Shown piece after piece: positions 9,076 to 16,174 of a stretch of DNA of 64,000 bases (within the stretch, counting starts at the first letter, position 1; every line of letters starts with the position of its first letter). The notes beneath the pieces were generated by a model, which was not told the DNA's origin, searched no databases, and was given only the letters and a program-made list of their open reading frames with translations. The stretch covers positions 124,001 through 188,000 of the forward strand of contig NZ_BGZJ01000002.1 in assembly GCF_003402575.1 (NCBI RefSeq). Direction: 5' to 3'. The stretch is from Mesosutterella multiformis (lineage in GTDB: Bacteria > Pseudomonadota > Gammaproteobacteria > Burkholderiales > Burkholderiaceae_F). A program made the position numbers and the translations under genes.

Positions 9076-9132
9076 CTATGAGTTTCTGATAGTTCCTATG
9101 AGTTTCTATGAGGAACTATCAGCATCTATCAG
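9076..9132. repeat. 10-bp-phased heptamer array 1 (six units)
   Basis: Heptamers start at 9076, 9086, 9096, 9106, 9116 and 9126: CTATGAG, CTGATAG, CTATGAG, CTATGAG, CTATCAG, CTATCAG. Each is separated by three bases. The array also contains a perfect 12-bp inverted repeat, CTGATAGTTCCT (9086-9097) with AGGAACTATCAG (9111-9122). Confidence 0.85.
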
Positions 9133-9166
9133 AAAAAGGAGATGAAAAAGACGATTTCGCCTCTTT

Positions 9167-9185
9167 GGGTACGGTAAACGTTATA
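9167..9185. repeat. Direct repeat copy 2, GGTACGG motif
   Basis: GGGTACGGTAAACGTTATA, 17 of 19 bases identical to the copy at 8967, on the same strand. Confidence 0.6.
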
Positions 9186-9441
9186 ACAGGGGAAAGTGGC
9201 AGGAAACTCCTGAAGATTCCCGGAAACCGGGGATCTTCATGAAACTGAGGGTGGTTTTATCTCTCAGATGCTGCAGGAAAGAAGAATCGGAATCCGAAAA
9301 ATCACGGAAATCCACCGAAAACCGCAAGATATGGGGGTCTTTGTGAGATCTGTCCCGATATGACGGAAAGCGTACCGAAAAATCAGAGGGGAAAGCGATC
9401 GTTCCAGGTACGGTTTCCGCTGCACCAGAAGCGTGTCAGTT

Positions 9442-10482
9442 TCAGGCCTCCCCGTCCTTTCGATCTTTTGAGAAGCTGGTATCGACGGTTTCGGCATTCC
9501 GCCATTCGCTCGGCGTCGCGCCGTACGTCTTTTTGAAGACCCGCCCGAAGTGCGTGAGGCTCGCGAAGCCATTATTTTTCGCGATTTCTTCGATCGTGAA
9601 GGCCCGTGAAGCGGCGTCCCGGAGCTGCGTTGAGGCGCGTTCCAGCCGCAGCGCGAGAAGCCGGTTCATGACGGAGCTTCCCGTCTTCCGGAAGAGGTCC
9701 GAGAGATAGCGGGAGGAAACCCCGACCTCGCGCGCGATGTCGTCCGCGCGGATTTCTGGATCCGCGATGTGCTTATACATCGCGTCAACCGCGCAGGCGC
9801 GGAGGAAATCCTGATGCGACGCGAAAGATTTGTCGTTCCCCGAGAAGCTTTCTGAGAGCACGGGGCGGAGGGCAGCGGAGAGCGTATCGCAGTAGTCCTC
9901 GGCCTCTTCCGGTGTCATGTCTCCGAGGTAATCGTGCACGGCCCGGAGCACCGCGAGGAAACAGCGTTCACGCGCCGTTTTCCCGAGGATCGGGAGCACC
10001 TTGAAAAGCGCCGCCTGAAAGCGGGTCCGCGCGTGAAAGTAGTTGCTCGCGACGAGAAGCGAAATGCCTTTCGTGTCCTTCACCGCGGCGTATGTGATGT
10101 CTTCCGTGGGGTCGAAGAGCAGCGCTTCGCCTGGCGCAAGCCTCACGGTCCGGACGCCATTCACCGTAATCGTGAAGGTACCGGATGTCGGCATCATGAG
10201 CTTAATGAAGCTGTGGTAGCGGTTCTTTCGGATGCTGTAGCGAAGTGTCATCGCGTCGGTTTCAAACGCCGCAAGACGCGCCACTCCGCACCGCACGAGG
10301 TGAAGCGAGTACGTGTACGAGCGGACGCCCTTCTTCACGCGGCAGGCGTGCCGGTCGACGTCATAAAACCGCTCATCGAGAAAACCCATGAAAGACGCGA
10401 AATTCTCGTCGTTTGTCCGTCTCGGGTCACTCTTCCGGGTCTCTGTGCTGAATTTCGGCGGGCGTCTGCGGTCCTCTGCCAT
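9442..10482 (-). CDS. AraC-family transcriptional regulator (module 1)
   Basis: A 346-residue regulator with a two-helix-turn-helix AraC DNA-binding domain at roughly residues 235-335 (DDIAREVGVSSRYLSDLFRKTG, then IEEIAKNNGFASLTHFGRVFKKTYG). The N-terminal two-thirds is a cupin-like sensing domain ending near residue 140, similar to AraC-binding-like families. It is transcribed divergently from the exported PNPOx-fold gene at 10646 and has a close paralogue at 11538-12533. The ATG at 10482 follows GGAGAAG. A pair of TATCGAT repeats 21 bp apart in the divergent gap is the likely operator. The ligand is unknown. Confidence 0.88.
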   Translation of the reverse strand: MAEDRRRPPKFSTETRKSDPRRTNDENFASFMGFLDERFYDVDRHACRVKKGVRSYTYSLHLVRCGVARLAAFETDAMTLRYSIRKNRYHSFIKLMMPTSGTFTITVNGVRTVRLAPGEALLFDPTEDITYAAVKDTKGISLLVASNYFHARTRFQAALFKVLPILGKTARERCFLAVLRAVHDYLGDMTPEEAEDYCDTLSAALRPVLSESFSGNDKSFASHQDFLRACAVDAMYKHIADPEIRADDIAREVGVSSRYLSDLFRKTGSSVMNRLLALRLERASTQLRDAASRAFTIEEIAKNNGFASLTHFGRVFKKTYGATPSEWRNAETVDTSFSKDRKDGEA

Positions 10483-10495
10483 GGCACTCTTCTCC

Positions 10496-10523
10496 TATCG
10501 ATAAAAGAGGAACTGATATCGAT
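10496..10523. promoter_or_regulatory. Candidate AraC operator: two TATCGAT repeats 21 bp apart
   Basis: TATCGAT at 10496-10502 and at 10517-10523, same orientation, in the gap between the divergent araC and PNPOx genes. A 21-bp direct-repeat spacing is classic for two AraC monomers. Binding is inferred. Confidence 0.5.
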
Positions 10524-10645
10524 CTTTTCAGCACTCCATCATAAGCCTCAGGTTTGAGGAACGGAAGCGTTTTTCCTACATTGGACTCAGGCGGAAGGAG
10601 AACACTCCTCCGCTAAATACCTGAAACCATTTGGAGAGAATAAAA

Positions 10646-11272
10646 ATGACCAATCTTTCCCGCCGCACCCTGATGAGCGTTGCCGCTCTCGCTGCTCTCG
10701 CTCCTGCCGCGAACTCCGCTTTCGCCCTGGATCCCGCGAAGAACACGAAAGATATGCCGATGCGGAATCAGAAGTTCGCGCTGACCCGTGAAGAGACGCT
10801 CGACGTCATCCGCCGCACCGATCACGCTGTGCTGTCGCTCGCTGACGGCACCGGTGAACCCTACGGTGTGCCGATCACCCCGATCCTGCTGGACGGGAAG
10901 ATCTACTTCCACGGCGCTGGCATGGGCGACGGCCGCCGGAACGCCGACATTCAGCAGAATCCCCGCGGCTCGATCTGCTGGATCGCTCAGGACCGTACGA
11001 ATCAGCCGAAGCTTTCCGTTGACTTCGTGTCCGCCATCGCTTCAGGCCCCATCCGCATCATCAAGGACAAGGCTGAGAAGACCGCGATCATGCGTAAGAT
11101 CCTCGAACGCCACACCCCGAGCGTTGACATCAATAAGGAAATGAACGCCCGTCTCGAGAAGATCGATAAGTACACGAACGTGTTCGAAATGAAGATCGAG
11201 CACCTGACGGGCAAGGCGAAGGATCTCGGCTACCTCCGCTTCTTCGGCCACAACCGTCCCGCTCAGAAGTAA
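10646..11272 (+). CDS. Tat-exported PNPOx-fold flavin protein (module 1)
   Basis: A 208-residue protein. Residues 1-30 form a twin-arginine signal (NLSRRTLMSV followed by an Ala-rich hydrophobic stretch and a SAFA-type cleavage site). The mature part is a pyridoxamine-5'-phosphate-oxidase-like split barrel of the NimA/flavin-reductase kind: TDHAVLSLADGTGEPYGVPITP, DGKIYFHGA, and C-terminal LTGKAKD. Such proteins bind FMN or haem; the reaction cannot be read from sequence. The ATG at 10646 follows GGAGAG; the upstream in-frame TTG would overlap the ribosome site. It is divergent from its AraC regulator and has a paralogue at 12691. Confidence 0.85.
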   Translation: MTNLSRRTLMSVAALAALAPAANSAFALDPAKNTKDMPMRNQKFALTREETLDVIRRTDHAVLSLADGTGEPYGVPITPILLDGKIYFHGAGMGDGRRNADIQQNPRGSICWIAQDRTNQPKLSVDFVSAIASGPIRIIKDKAEKTAIMRKILERHTPSVDINKEMNARLEKIDKYTNVFEMKIEHLTGKAKDLGYLRFFGHNRPAQK

Positions 11273-11480
11273 GACGGTCTTCAGCCAGGATCTGATCGCT
11301 GACAGGGCATAAAGACTCCCAGAACCTCTTGTCAGATCTCTCTCCCGGTTCCTCACGCGGCACCCTCTTGAGTCTGGTGATCCAGGCCGCGCGAGGAACC
11401 GGATCAGATTCCGGCAGGTCCCAGGTCTGAAGGTTCTCATTTCTCTCCCTTTGAACCGCCTTCAGACAGAGCCCCCCCAA

Positions 11481-11520
11481 AAAAGGCGCGCTGCAATGGC
11501 AGCGCGCCTTTTGACTTTTT
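11481..11520. terminator. Bidirectional terminator between module 1 and araC of module 2
   Basis: AAAAGGCGCGCTGC (11481-11494) pairs with GCAGCGCGCCTTTT (11499-11512), with T-rich tails on both strands, serving the convergent genes at 10646 and 11538. Confidence 0.9.
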
Positions 11521-11537
11521 CGGCGGTGCCGGTTGAC

Positions 11538-12533
11538 TCAGATCGCGGTCCGCCACTCGCGCGGCGTCTTCCCATAGAACTTCTTAAAGACGCGGGCGAA
11601 GTGAGCCGGACTCACAAAACCGTTCTTCTTCGCGATCTCCTCAATCGAGAATTCATTAAAAGCTTCGTCCCGAAGCTCAGTGGAGGCGCGCTCAAGCCGC
11701 AGCTCAAGGAACCGGTTCATCACGGTCTTTCCGGTCTTCTTAAAGAGGTCCGACAGGTATCGGGTGGAGACGCCGACCTCACGCGCGATGGTGTCAGCCT
11801 TCACTGACGCGTCACCGATATGCTTGAACATCGCGTCCACCGCGCAGGCGCGAAGGAAATCCTGGTGAGTCGAGAACGCCTTCTCCTTATCCTTGAAGCA
11901 TTCCGAAAGCACCGGGCGGAGGAACGCGCAGAGGCCGTCGCAGTAGTCCTCGGCTTCGTCTGGCGCCATCGAGGGGATATGCCGGCGCACGGCTTCGAGC
12001 GCCCCGATAAAGCACGATTCGCGCGGCGTCTTCCCGCTGATCAGAAGTTCCTTGAAGAGCGCGGCGAGGTGGCTGCTTCGGGCGTGGAAGTAGTTGCTCG
12101 CGAGAAGAATCGAGACGCCCTTCGTACCGCGGGCTGTGGCGTAAGTGATGTCATCTGTCGGATCGACGATCAGCACTTGGTTCACTTCAGGTTTCAGCGT
12201 CCGGACACCGTTCACCGTGACGGAAAGGGAGCCCTCAGTCACCATCAGAAATTTCACAAAACTGTGGTACGGATTCTTCTTGATGGAGTAACGGAGCGTC
12301 ATCGCGTCCGTTTCAAAGGCGAGCATCCGGACCATGCCGTTCCGGATGAGCGTCGTTCTGAACCCGTACGAGCGGACTCCTTTTTTGACCCGGCAGGAGC
12401 GCGAGTCCACGTCGTAGAAGGGCTCCGCGAGGAACGAGAGGAAGTTTCTGAAGTTGTCGTCGATCGAAATCCGCGGGTCGCTTTTCCTCGTTTCCGAAAT
12501 AAGCCGATCCATGCGGGCAGCAGAAATGGCCAA
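11538..12533 (-). CDS. AraC-family transcriptional regulator (module 2)
   Basis: A 331-residue paralogue of the regulator at 9442-10482, sharing the opening ETRKSDPR, the central TDAMTLRYSI.KN.YHSF block and the C-terminal double helix-turn-helix (ADTIAREVGVSTRYLSDLFKKTG; IEEIAKKNGFVSPAHFARVFKKFYG). It is divergent from the second exported PNPOx-fold gene. I use the TTG at 12533, which has GGAGG ten bases upstream; the ATG at 12512 has no ribosome site. I found no clear 21-bp direct repeat in its divergent gap, so operator recognition may have drifted since duplication. Confidence 0.86.
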   Translation of the reverse strand: MAISAARMDRLISETRKSDPRISIDDNFRNFLSFLAEPFYDVDSRSCRVKKGVRSYGFRTTLIRNGMVRMLAFETDAMTLRYSIKKNPYHSFVKFLMVTEGSLSVTVNGVRTLKPEVNQVLIVDPTDDITYATARGTKGVSILLASNYFHARSSHLAALFKELLISGKTPRESCFIGALEAVRRHIPSMAPDEAEDYCDGLCAFLRPVLSECFKDKEKAFSTHQDFLRACAVDAMFKHIGDASVKADTIAREVGVSTRYLSDLFKKTGKTVMNRFLELRLERASTELRDEAFNEFSIEEIAKKNGFVSPAHFARVFKKFYGKTPREWRTAI

Positions 12534-12690
12534 AAGAAGACGCCTCCGGTTTGACTGAGAAGGAAGTGAAAATTGCCTAATCCTGCTTCGAATCTTATCC
12601 GGATTGGTTGGGAAATAAGAGGCTGAGACCTAGGATTCTCACTGTCAAATGTCATAAAAACGTTCATTCGAACGCCGATGGAGAGAAACC

Positions 12691-13320
12691 ATGATCAATC
12701 TGTCCCGCCGTAAGGCCCTGACGCTCGCCGCCGCTGCGGCGCTTGCTCCCGCTGCTTCTTCCGCTTTTGCTGAAACCGCGGAAAAGAAAGGCACGAAAGA
12801 CATGCCGATGCGGAATCAAAAGTACGCGCTCACCCGCGCCGAATGCCTGAAGGTGATCGAGCACACCGATCACGCGGTGCTTTCCACCGCGGACAGCACG
12901 GGTGACCCCTACGGCGTTCCGGTCACGCCCTTTATGTATAACGGGAAGATTTATTTCCACGGTGTCGGAGCCGGTATCGGCCGCCGTACGGCGAACCTCA
13001 CGCAGAATCCCCGTGCCTCCATGTGCTGGATCGCGAAGGGAGATACGAACGAGCCGGAACTCGATGTCGACTACGTGTCGGTGATCGTTTCGGGCCCCAT
13101 CCGTATCGTCCAGGATCCGAAGGAAAAGGTGGAACTCATGCGCCTGATGCTCGCCCGTCATACTCCGAGCATCAATGTCGATAAGGCGATCGCGGATCGT
13201 GTGAAGAAGATTGAGATGCTGACGAACGTCTACGAGCTGACGCCGGAACACATGACGGGGAAGGGGACAGGCAGCGCCTACGTGAGCTACTTCGGTCACA
13301 AGCGTCCGGAGACGAAGTAA
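12691..13320 (+). CDS. Tat-exported PNPOx-fold flavin protein (module 2)
   Basis: A 209-residue paralogue of the protein at 10646. It has a twin-arginine signal (NLSRRKALTL, Ala-rich core, SAFA cleavage site) and the same split-barrel landmarks: KDMPMRNQKYALTR, TDHAVLSTADSTGDPYGVPVTP, NGKIYFHG, and EHMTGKG near the C-terminus. GGAGAG precedes the ATG. The conserved KDMPMRNQK linker just after the signal in both copies suggests a shared functional or docking segment. The substrate is unknown. Confidence 0.85.
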   Translation: MINLSRRKALTLAAAAALAPAASSAFAETAEKKGTKDMPMRNQKYALTRAECLKVIEHTDHAVLSTADSTGDPYGVPVTPFMYNGKIYFHGVGAGIGRRTANLTQNPRASMCWIAKGDTNEPELDVDYVSVIVSGPIRIVQDPKEKVELMRLMLARHTPSINVDKAIADRVKKIEMLTNVYELTPEHMTGKGTGSAYVSYFGHKRPETK

Positions 13321-13409
13321 GGCTCTCTCTTCAGCTGGATTGGGTTTCAGCTGAAACTCTTTCTGAAGGAAGGCATTCTCACCCTTTGACCTTCCTTCAG
13401 AAACAGAAA

Positions 13410-13442
13410 AAGAAGCGCGCCTCGCAGGCGCGCTTCTTTTTT
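13410..13442. terminator. Terminator after the second PNPOx gene
   Basis: AAGAAGCGCGCC (13410-13421) pairs with GGCGCGCTTCTT (13427-13438), five-base loop, followed by T's. Confidence 0.92.
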
Positions 13443-13471
13443 CGCTATGCCGGATCGGCTCTTAATAGATT

Positions 13472-13519
13472 CTGATAGCAGCTATCAGAAAATCCCTATT
13501 TCCTATGAGGAGCTATGAA
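13472..13519. repeat. 10-bp-phased heptamer array 2 (two pairs)
   Basis: CTGATAG at 13472 and CTATCAG at 13482 (10 bp apart), then CTATGAG at 13503 and CTATGAA at 13513 (10 bp apart). The first pair forms a 17-base near-perfect palindrome, 13472-13488, with eight paired bases each side. It lies between the convergent PNPOx and SDR genes. Confidence 0.75.
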
Positions 13520-13604
13520 CCGAGGCGGGGTCAGCGGAAAGAAGTTCCGCTATTAAGGCCCCGCAGAGATCAGAGCCGGTTTCTTTGGCGATTTGATATC
13601 CGGA

Positions 13605-14438
13605 CTATTCGACAATGTCCGTAGAAGCCGCGAGTTCCGTCTCCGTTTCGTATTCGGCAAGGCGCTTTTGAAGCGTAGCGATCGTAGCCTTCAGAGCCTG
13701 AGATCCGAGCACCATGTGCAGAAGGGGCTTCTCAGTATCCGCGGATTCAATGATGCGCGCGGCCATCTTGGCGGGGTCTCCCGGAGCGAGCCCGTTTTTC
13801 GGATCCAGCATCTTCAGGAACGCGTGCGTCGCGGAGCCGTCATACTCCGGCATCAGTTTGGCGACGCGGGCCGAACCGTAACGGAATTCCGTGCGCGCTC
13901 CGCCCGGTTCGACGATGGTAACGTCAATCCCGAAGGGCGCGACCTCCTGAGCAACGGATTCACAGAAACCTTCAATGCCGAACTTGGTGGCGTGGTAGAG
14001 AGAATTTCCGGGGTAGGCGACCTGTCCGCCGTAGGACGATATCTGAATGATTCGTCCGCCGCCCTGTTTGCGCAGATGCGGGATCGCGGCGCGGATGAAG
14101 GCGATCGAACCGCGCAGATTCGTGTTGAGGATGCGGTCGATTTCTTCAAGGGACAGTTCTTCAGCTGCCCCAAAGAGGCCGTAGCCGGCGTTGCTCACAT
14201 AGACATCGATGCGGCCGTGCTTCGCGGCGGCTTCGTTCACTGTTTCAGTCACCTTGGCGGCGTCCGTGACATCCAGAATCACACAGTCAAACGTGTCCGG
14301 GTACTTTTTAATCAGATCGGCGACCTTCGCCGTGGAGCGGACGGTGCCGATGACACGGTCACCTGCCGAAAGAAGCTGTTCCGTCATTTCACGGCCAAAG
14401 CCGCTCGAAACACCGGTAATCATCCAGGTTTTAGCCAT
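13605..14438 (-). CDS. Short-chain dehydrogenase/reductase
   Basis: A 277-residue classical SDR oxidoreductase. It has the nucleotide-binding TGVSSGFG (residues 8-15), the NAG motif at residue 83, and the catalytic Ser134/135, Tyr148 and Lys152 (YHATK). The first glycine motif has Val-Ser-Ser in the usual variable positions and a Phe before the last Gly, as in many SDRs acting on xenobiotics or ketones. It is divergent from a LysR gene whose 20-bp operator-like site lies between them. The substrate is unknown. Confidence 0.93.
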   Translation of the reverse strand: MAKTWMITGVSSGFGREMTEQLLSAGDRVIGTVRSTAKVADLIKKYPDTFDCVILDVTDAAKVTETVNEAAAKHGRIDVYVSNAGYGLFGAAEELSLEEIDRILNTNLRGSIAFIRAAIPHLRKQGGGRIIQISSYGGQVAYPGNSLYHATKFGIEGFCESVAQEVAPFGIDVTIVEPGGARTEFRYGSARVAKLMPEYDGSATHAFLKMLDPKNGLAPGDPAKMAARIIESADTEKPLLHMVLGSQALKATIATLQKRLAEYETETELAASTDIVE

Positions 14439-14530
14439 TTTCTCTTCCTAATAGCGGCGCGTAAAGCGCCTGTATCGATAGGAAGAATTTTAAAAAGCCT
14501 GCACGGCAGGAACAATTTTATTTATTATTT

Positions 14531-14550
14531 TTCGAATAAGAAATTCTTAT
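14531..14550. promoter_or_regulatory. LysR operator-like site, copy 1
   Basis: TTCGAATAAGAAATTCTTAT, containing the near-palindrome ATAAGAA-A-TTCTTAT with the T-N11-A form typical of LysR boxes. It lies in the divergent gap between the SDR and lysR genes. The reverse complement of 15469-15488 matches it at 18 of 20 bases. Confidence 0.65.
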
Positions 14551-14569
14551 AGAACCTGGAGGAACGTTT

Positions 14570-15469
14570 ATGCTGCTGAAGCAGCTCAATTATTTCGCGA
14601 CAGTGGCTGAACTCGGAAGCTTTACCGAAGCGGCCTACGCGCTCGGCATTTCGCAGTCGGCTGTATCGCAGCAGATCAAGGCGCTGGAAGAAGACCTCTC
14701 GGTTCAGCTCATCATCCGCAATAACCGTACCTTCACCTTAACCCGCGCGGGAGAGTATCTGGCCGTGCGGGCGAGGCAGCTCATCACGGAGACCGAGGCC
14801 CTGCGGCGGGAAACCGTTCGTATCTCCCATAGTAAAAAGCGCGTGATCCGTTTGGGGTTCCTCCTTTCCTACCGGGGGAGCGAACTCTATGAAGCGATTA
14901 CCCGATACGCGAAAATGAACCCGGGGGTTGAGTTTGATATCGCGAGCGGGAGCCACGAGGAAATCTACGAGATGCTGAAGTCGGGCAAGATCGACTTTGC
15001 CTTGAGCGATCAGCGCAGAGCCTTTTCTGACGAGTATGAGAACCTCGTGCTTTCTTCCCCCGCGGTGCATATCGAGTGCGCGCCGCAATACAGTCCCGGG
15101 GCAGCGTCGAGCTTCCGCGCGGCGACGCTGCCCGATAAGCCCTGCATCCTGATTGCCGGTGTCGGCCAGCGCGACTCGGAAAAGAGCTTTTACCGGGAGC
15201 TGCTCGGTTTCTCGGGGAGTTTCCTCTTCGCGGATAACGCGGAGGAAGCCCGCCTGATGGCGGCGGCCGGGCAGGGCTTTTTCCCCGCGGAAGGAGAACC
15301 GGAGCCTGTAGCGGCCTCGTTTTTGAAACGGATCCCGTTTTTTAAGGACGACAGGCCGGTGAAGCGTAATTTCTGCGCGTTTTGGCTGAAGAACAATACG
15401 AGCCAAGTCATCACGGATTTTTCCGCTATTTTGGTTGACCTGTTTTCTAAAGACGTAAAGAGCGATTAA
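14570..15469 (+). CDS. LysR-family transcriptional regulator
   Basis: A 299-residue LysR regulator with an N-terminal winged helix (LNYFATVAELGSFTEAAYALGISQSAVSQQIKALEEDL, stated here in part only) and a periplasmic-binding-like effector domain from about residue 90. It is flanked by two copies of a 20-bp near-palindromic site: one before it, in the divergent gap with the SDR gene, and one immediately after it, before the exported flavodoxin gene. It probably controls both neighbours and itself. GGAGG precedes the ATG. Confidence 0.93.
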   Translation: MLLKQLNYFATVAELGSFTEAAYALGISQSAVSQQIKALEEDLSVQLIIRNNRTFTLTRAGEYLAVRARQLITETEALRRETVRISHSKKRVIRLGFLLSYRGSELYEAITRYAKMNPGVEFDIASGSHEEIYEMLKSGKIDFALSDQRRAFSDEYENLVLSSPAVHIECAPQYSPGAASSFRAATLPDKPCILIAGVGQRDSEKSFYRELLGFSGSFLFADNAEEARLMAAAGQGFFPAEGEPEPVAASFLKRIPFFKDDRPVKRNFCAFWLKNNTSQVITDFSAILVDLFSKDVKSD

Positions 15470-15488
15470 TAAGATTTGCTTATTCGAA
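15469..15488. promoter_or_regulatory. LysR operator-like site, copy 2 (inverted)
   Basis: ATAAGATTTGCTTATTCGAA, overlapping the last base of the lysR stop and lying about 80 bp before the flavodoxin start. Its reverse complement matches the site at 14531-14550 at 18 of 20 bases. Confidence 0.65.
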
Positions 15489-15566
15489 TGACTGATTATT
15501 GAGATTGGAGCGTACACGGTCGCTTCGTAAGATTTCCCCTGCATTCATTCACAGGGGGAATTTTCC

Positions 15567-16160
15567 ATGCAGCGCCGTCAACTGATCCTTTCGCTTTCTT
15601 CGCTTGCAGCCATCTCCGCGGTAAAGGCGAAGGAGGCGCCCAAGGGAAAAATTCTGATTGTTTATTACTCCCGCAAGGGCGAAAACTGGTGGGACGGCAC
15701 GACCCGTGTGCTTCAGACGGGGAACACGGCGAGGATGGCCCGCGTGATCCAAAGGACCATCGGCGGCGATCTCTACGAAATAGAAACCGTGAAGCCGTAC
15801 CCGGCTGACTACCGCGAAACCACGAAAGTGGCTCGGGATGAGCTCGCGAAGGAGGCTCGTCCCGCGATCAAAAAACCGCTGCCGGACTTCTCGGCTTACC
15901 GCGCGGTTCTGATCGGCCATCCGATCTGGTGGGGAAAGATGCCCCGTGCCGTGATGAATTTCATCGAGCAGGCTGACCTTGCCGGCAAAAAGGTCGTGAT
16001 GTTCGCGACGCACGGCGGAAGCGGCCTGGGGACCAGCGCGGAGGACTGCGCTCGTGCCCAGCCCAGGGCATCAGTTACCGCGGGGCTTGCTGTGCGCGGC
16101 ACGGCTGTTGACAGGTCAACGGATGAAATTGTCCGCTGGGCCAGGTCTCTCAGGCTCTGA
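15567..16160 (+). CDS. Exported flavodoxin-like protein
   Basis: A 197-residue flavodoxin-fold protein with an N-terminal export signal containing RR (QRRQLILSLSSLAAISAVKA), probably Tat. After the signal comes KILIVYYSRKGEN, the flavodoxin beta-1/phosphate-loop region, then GNTARMARVI and GHPIWWGKMPRAVMNFIE, typical of the WrbA/flavodoxin_4 group that binds FMN. Exported flavodoxins are unusual because flavodoxins normally serve cytoplasmic electron transfer. GGGGGA precedes the ATG. A lysR site lies upstream, and an EamA transporter gene follows after 14 bases, suggesting an operon. Confidence 0.86.
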   Translation: MQRRQLILSLSSLAAISAVKAKEAPKGKILIVYYSRKGENWWDGTTRVLQTGNTARMARVIQRTIGGDLYEIETVKPYPADYRETTKVARDELAKEARPAIKKPLPDFSAYRAVLIGHPIWWGKMPRAVMNFIEQADLAGKKVVMFATHGGSGLGTSAEDCARAQPRASVTAGLAVRGTAVDRSTDEIVRWARSLRL

Positions 16161-16174
16161 GGTCGGGAGGCGTC

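Larger units (their letters stand above)
8807..9441. other. Gene-free stretch between convergent narI and araC
   Basis: No gene seen. It contains the first 10-bp-phased heptamer array (9076-9132) and two near-identical 19-base motifs placed exactly 200 bp apart (8967-8985 and 9167-9185; 17 of 19 bases identical), with a shortened copy of the core GGTACGG at 9407. An A-rich, CGGAAA-rich stretch occupies 9285-9400. The flanking genes end here, so these are not ordinary promoter sites. Confidence 0.5.

Noticed and set aside
9076-9132. CRISPR array
   Set aside because: Repeats are 7 bp with 3-bp gaps, not repeats and spacers of ~30 bp; no cas genes.
10631-10645. TTG start for the first PNPOx-fold protein
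   Set aside because: It lies in the ribosome site itself; the ATG at 10646 gives a standard Tat signal.
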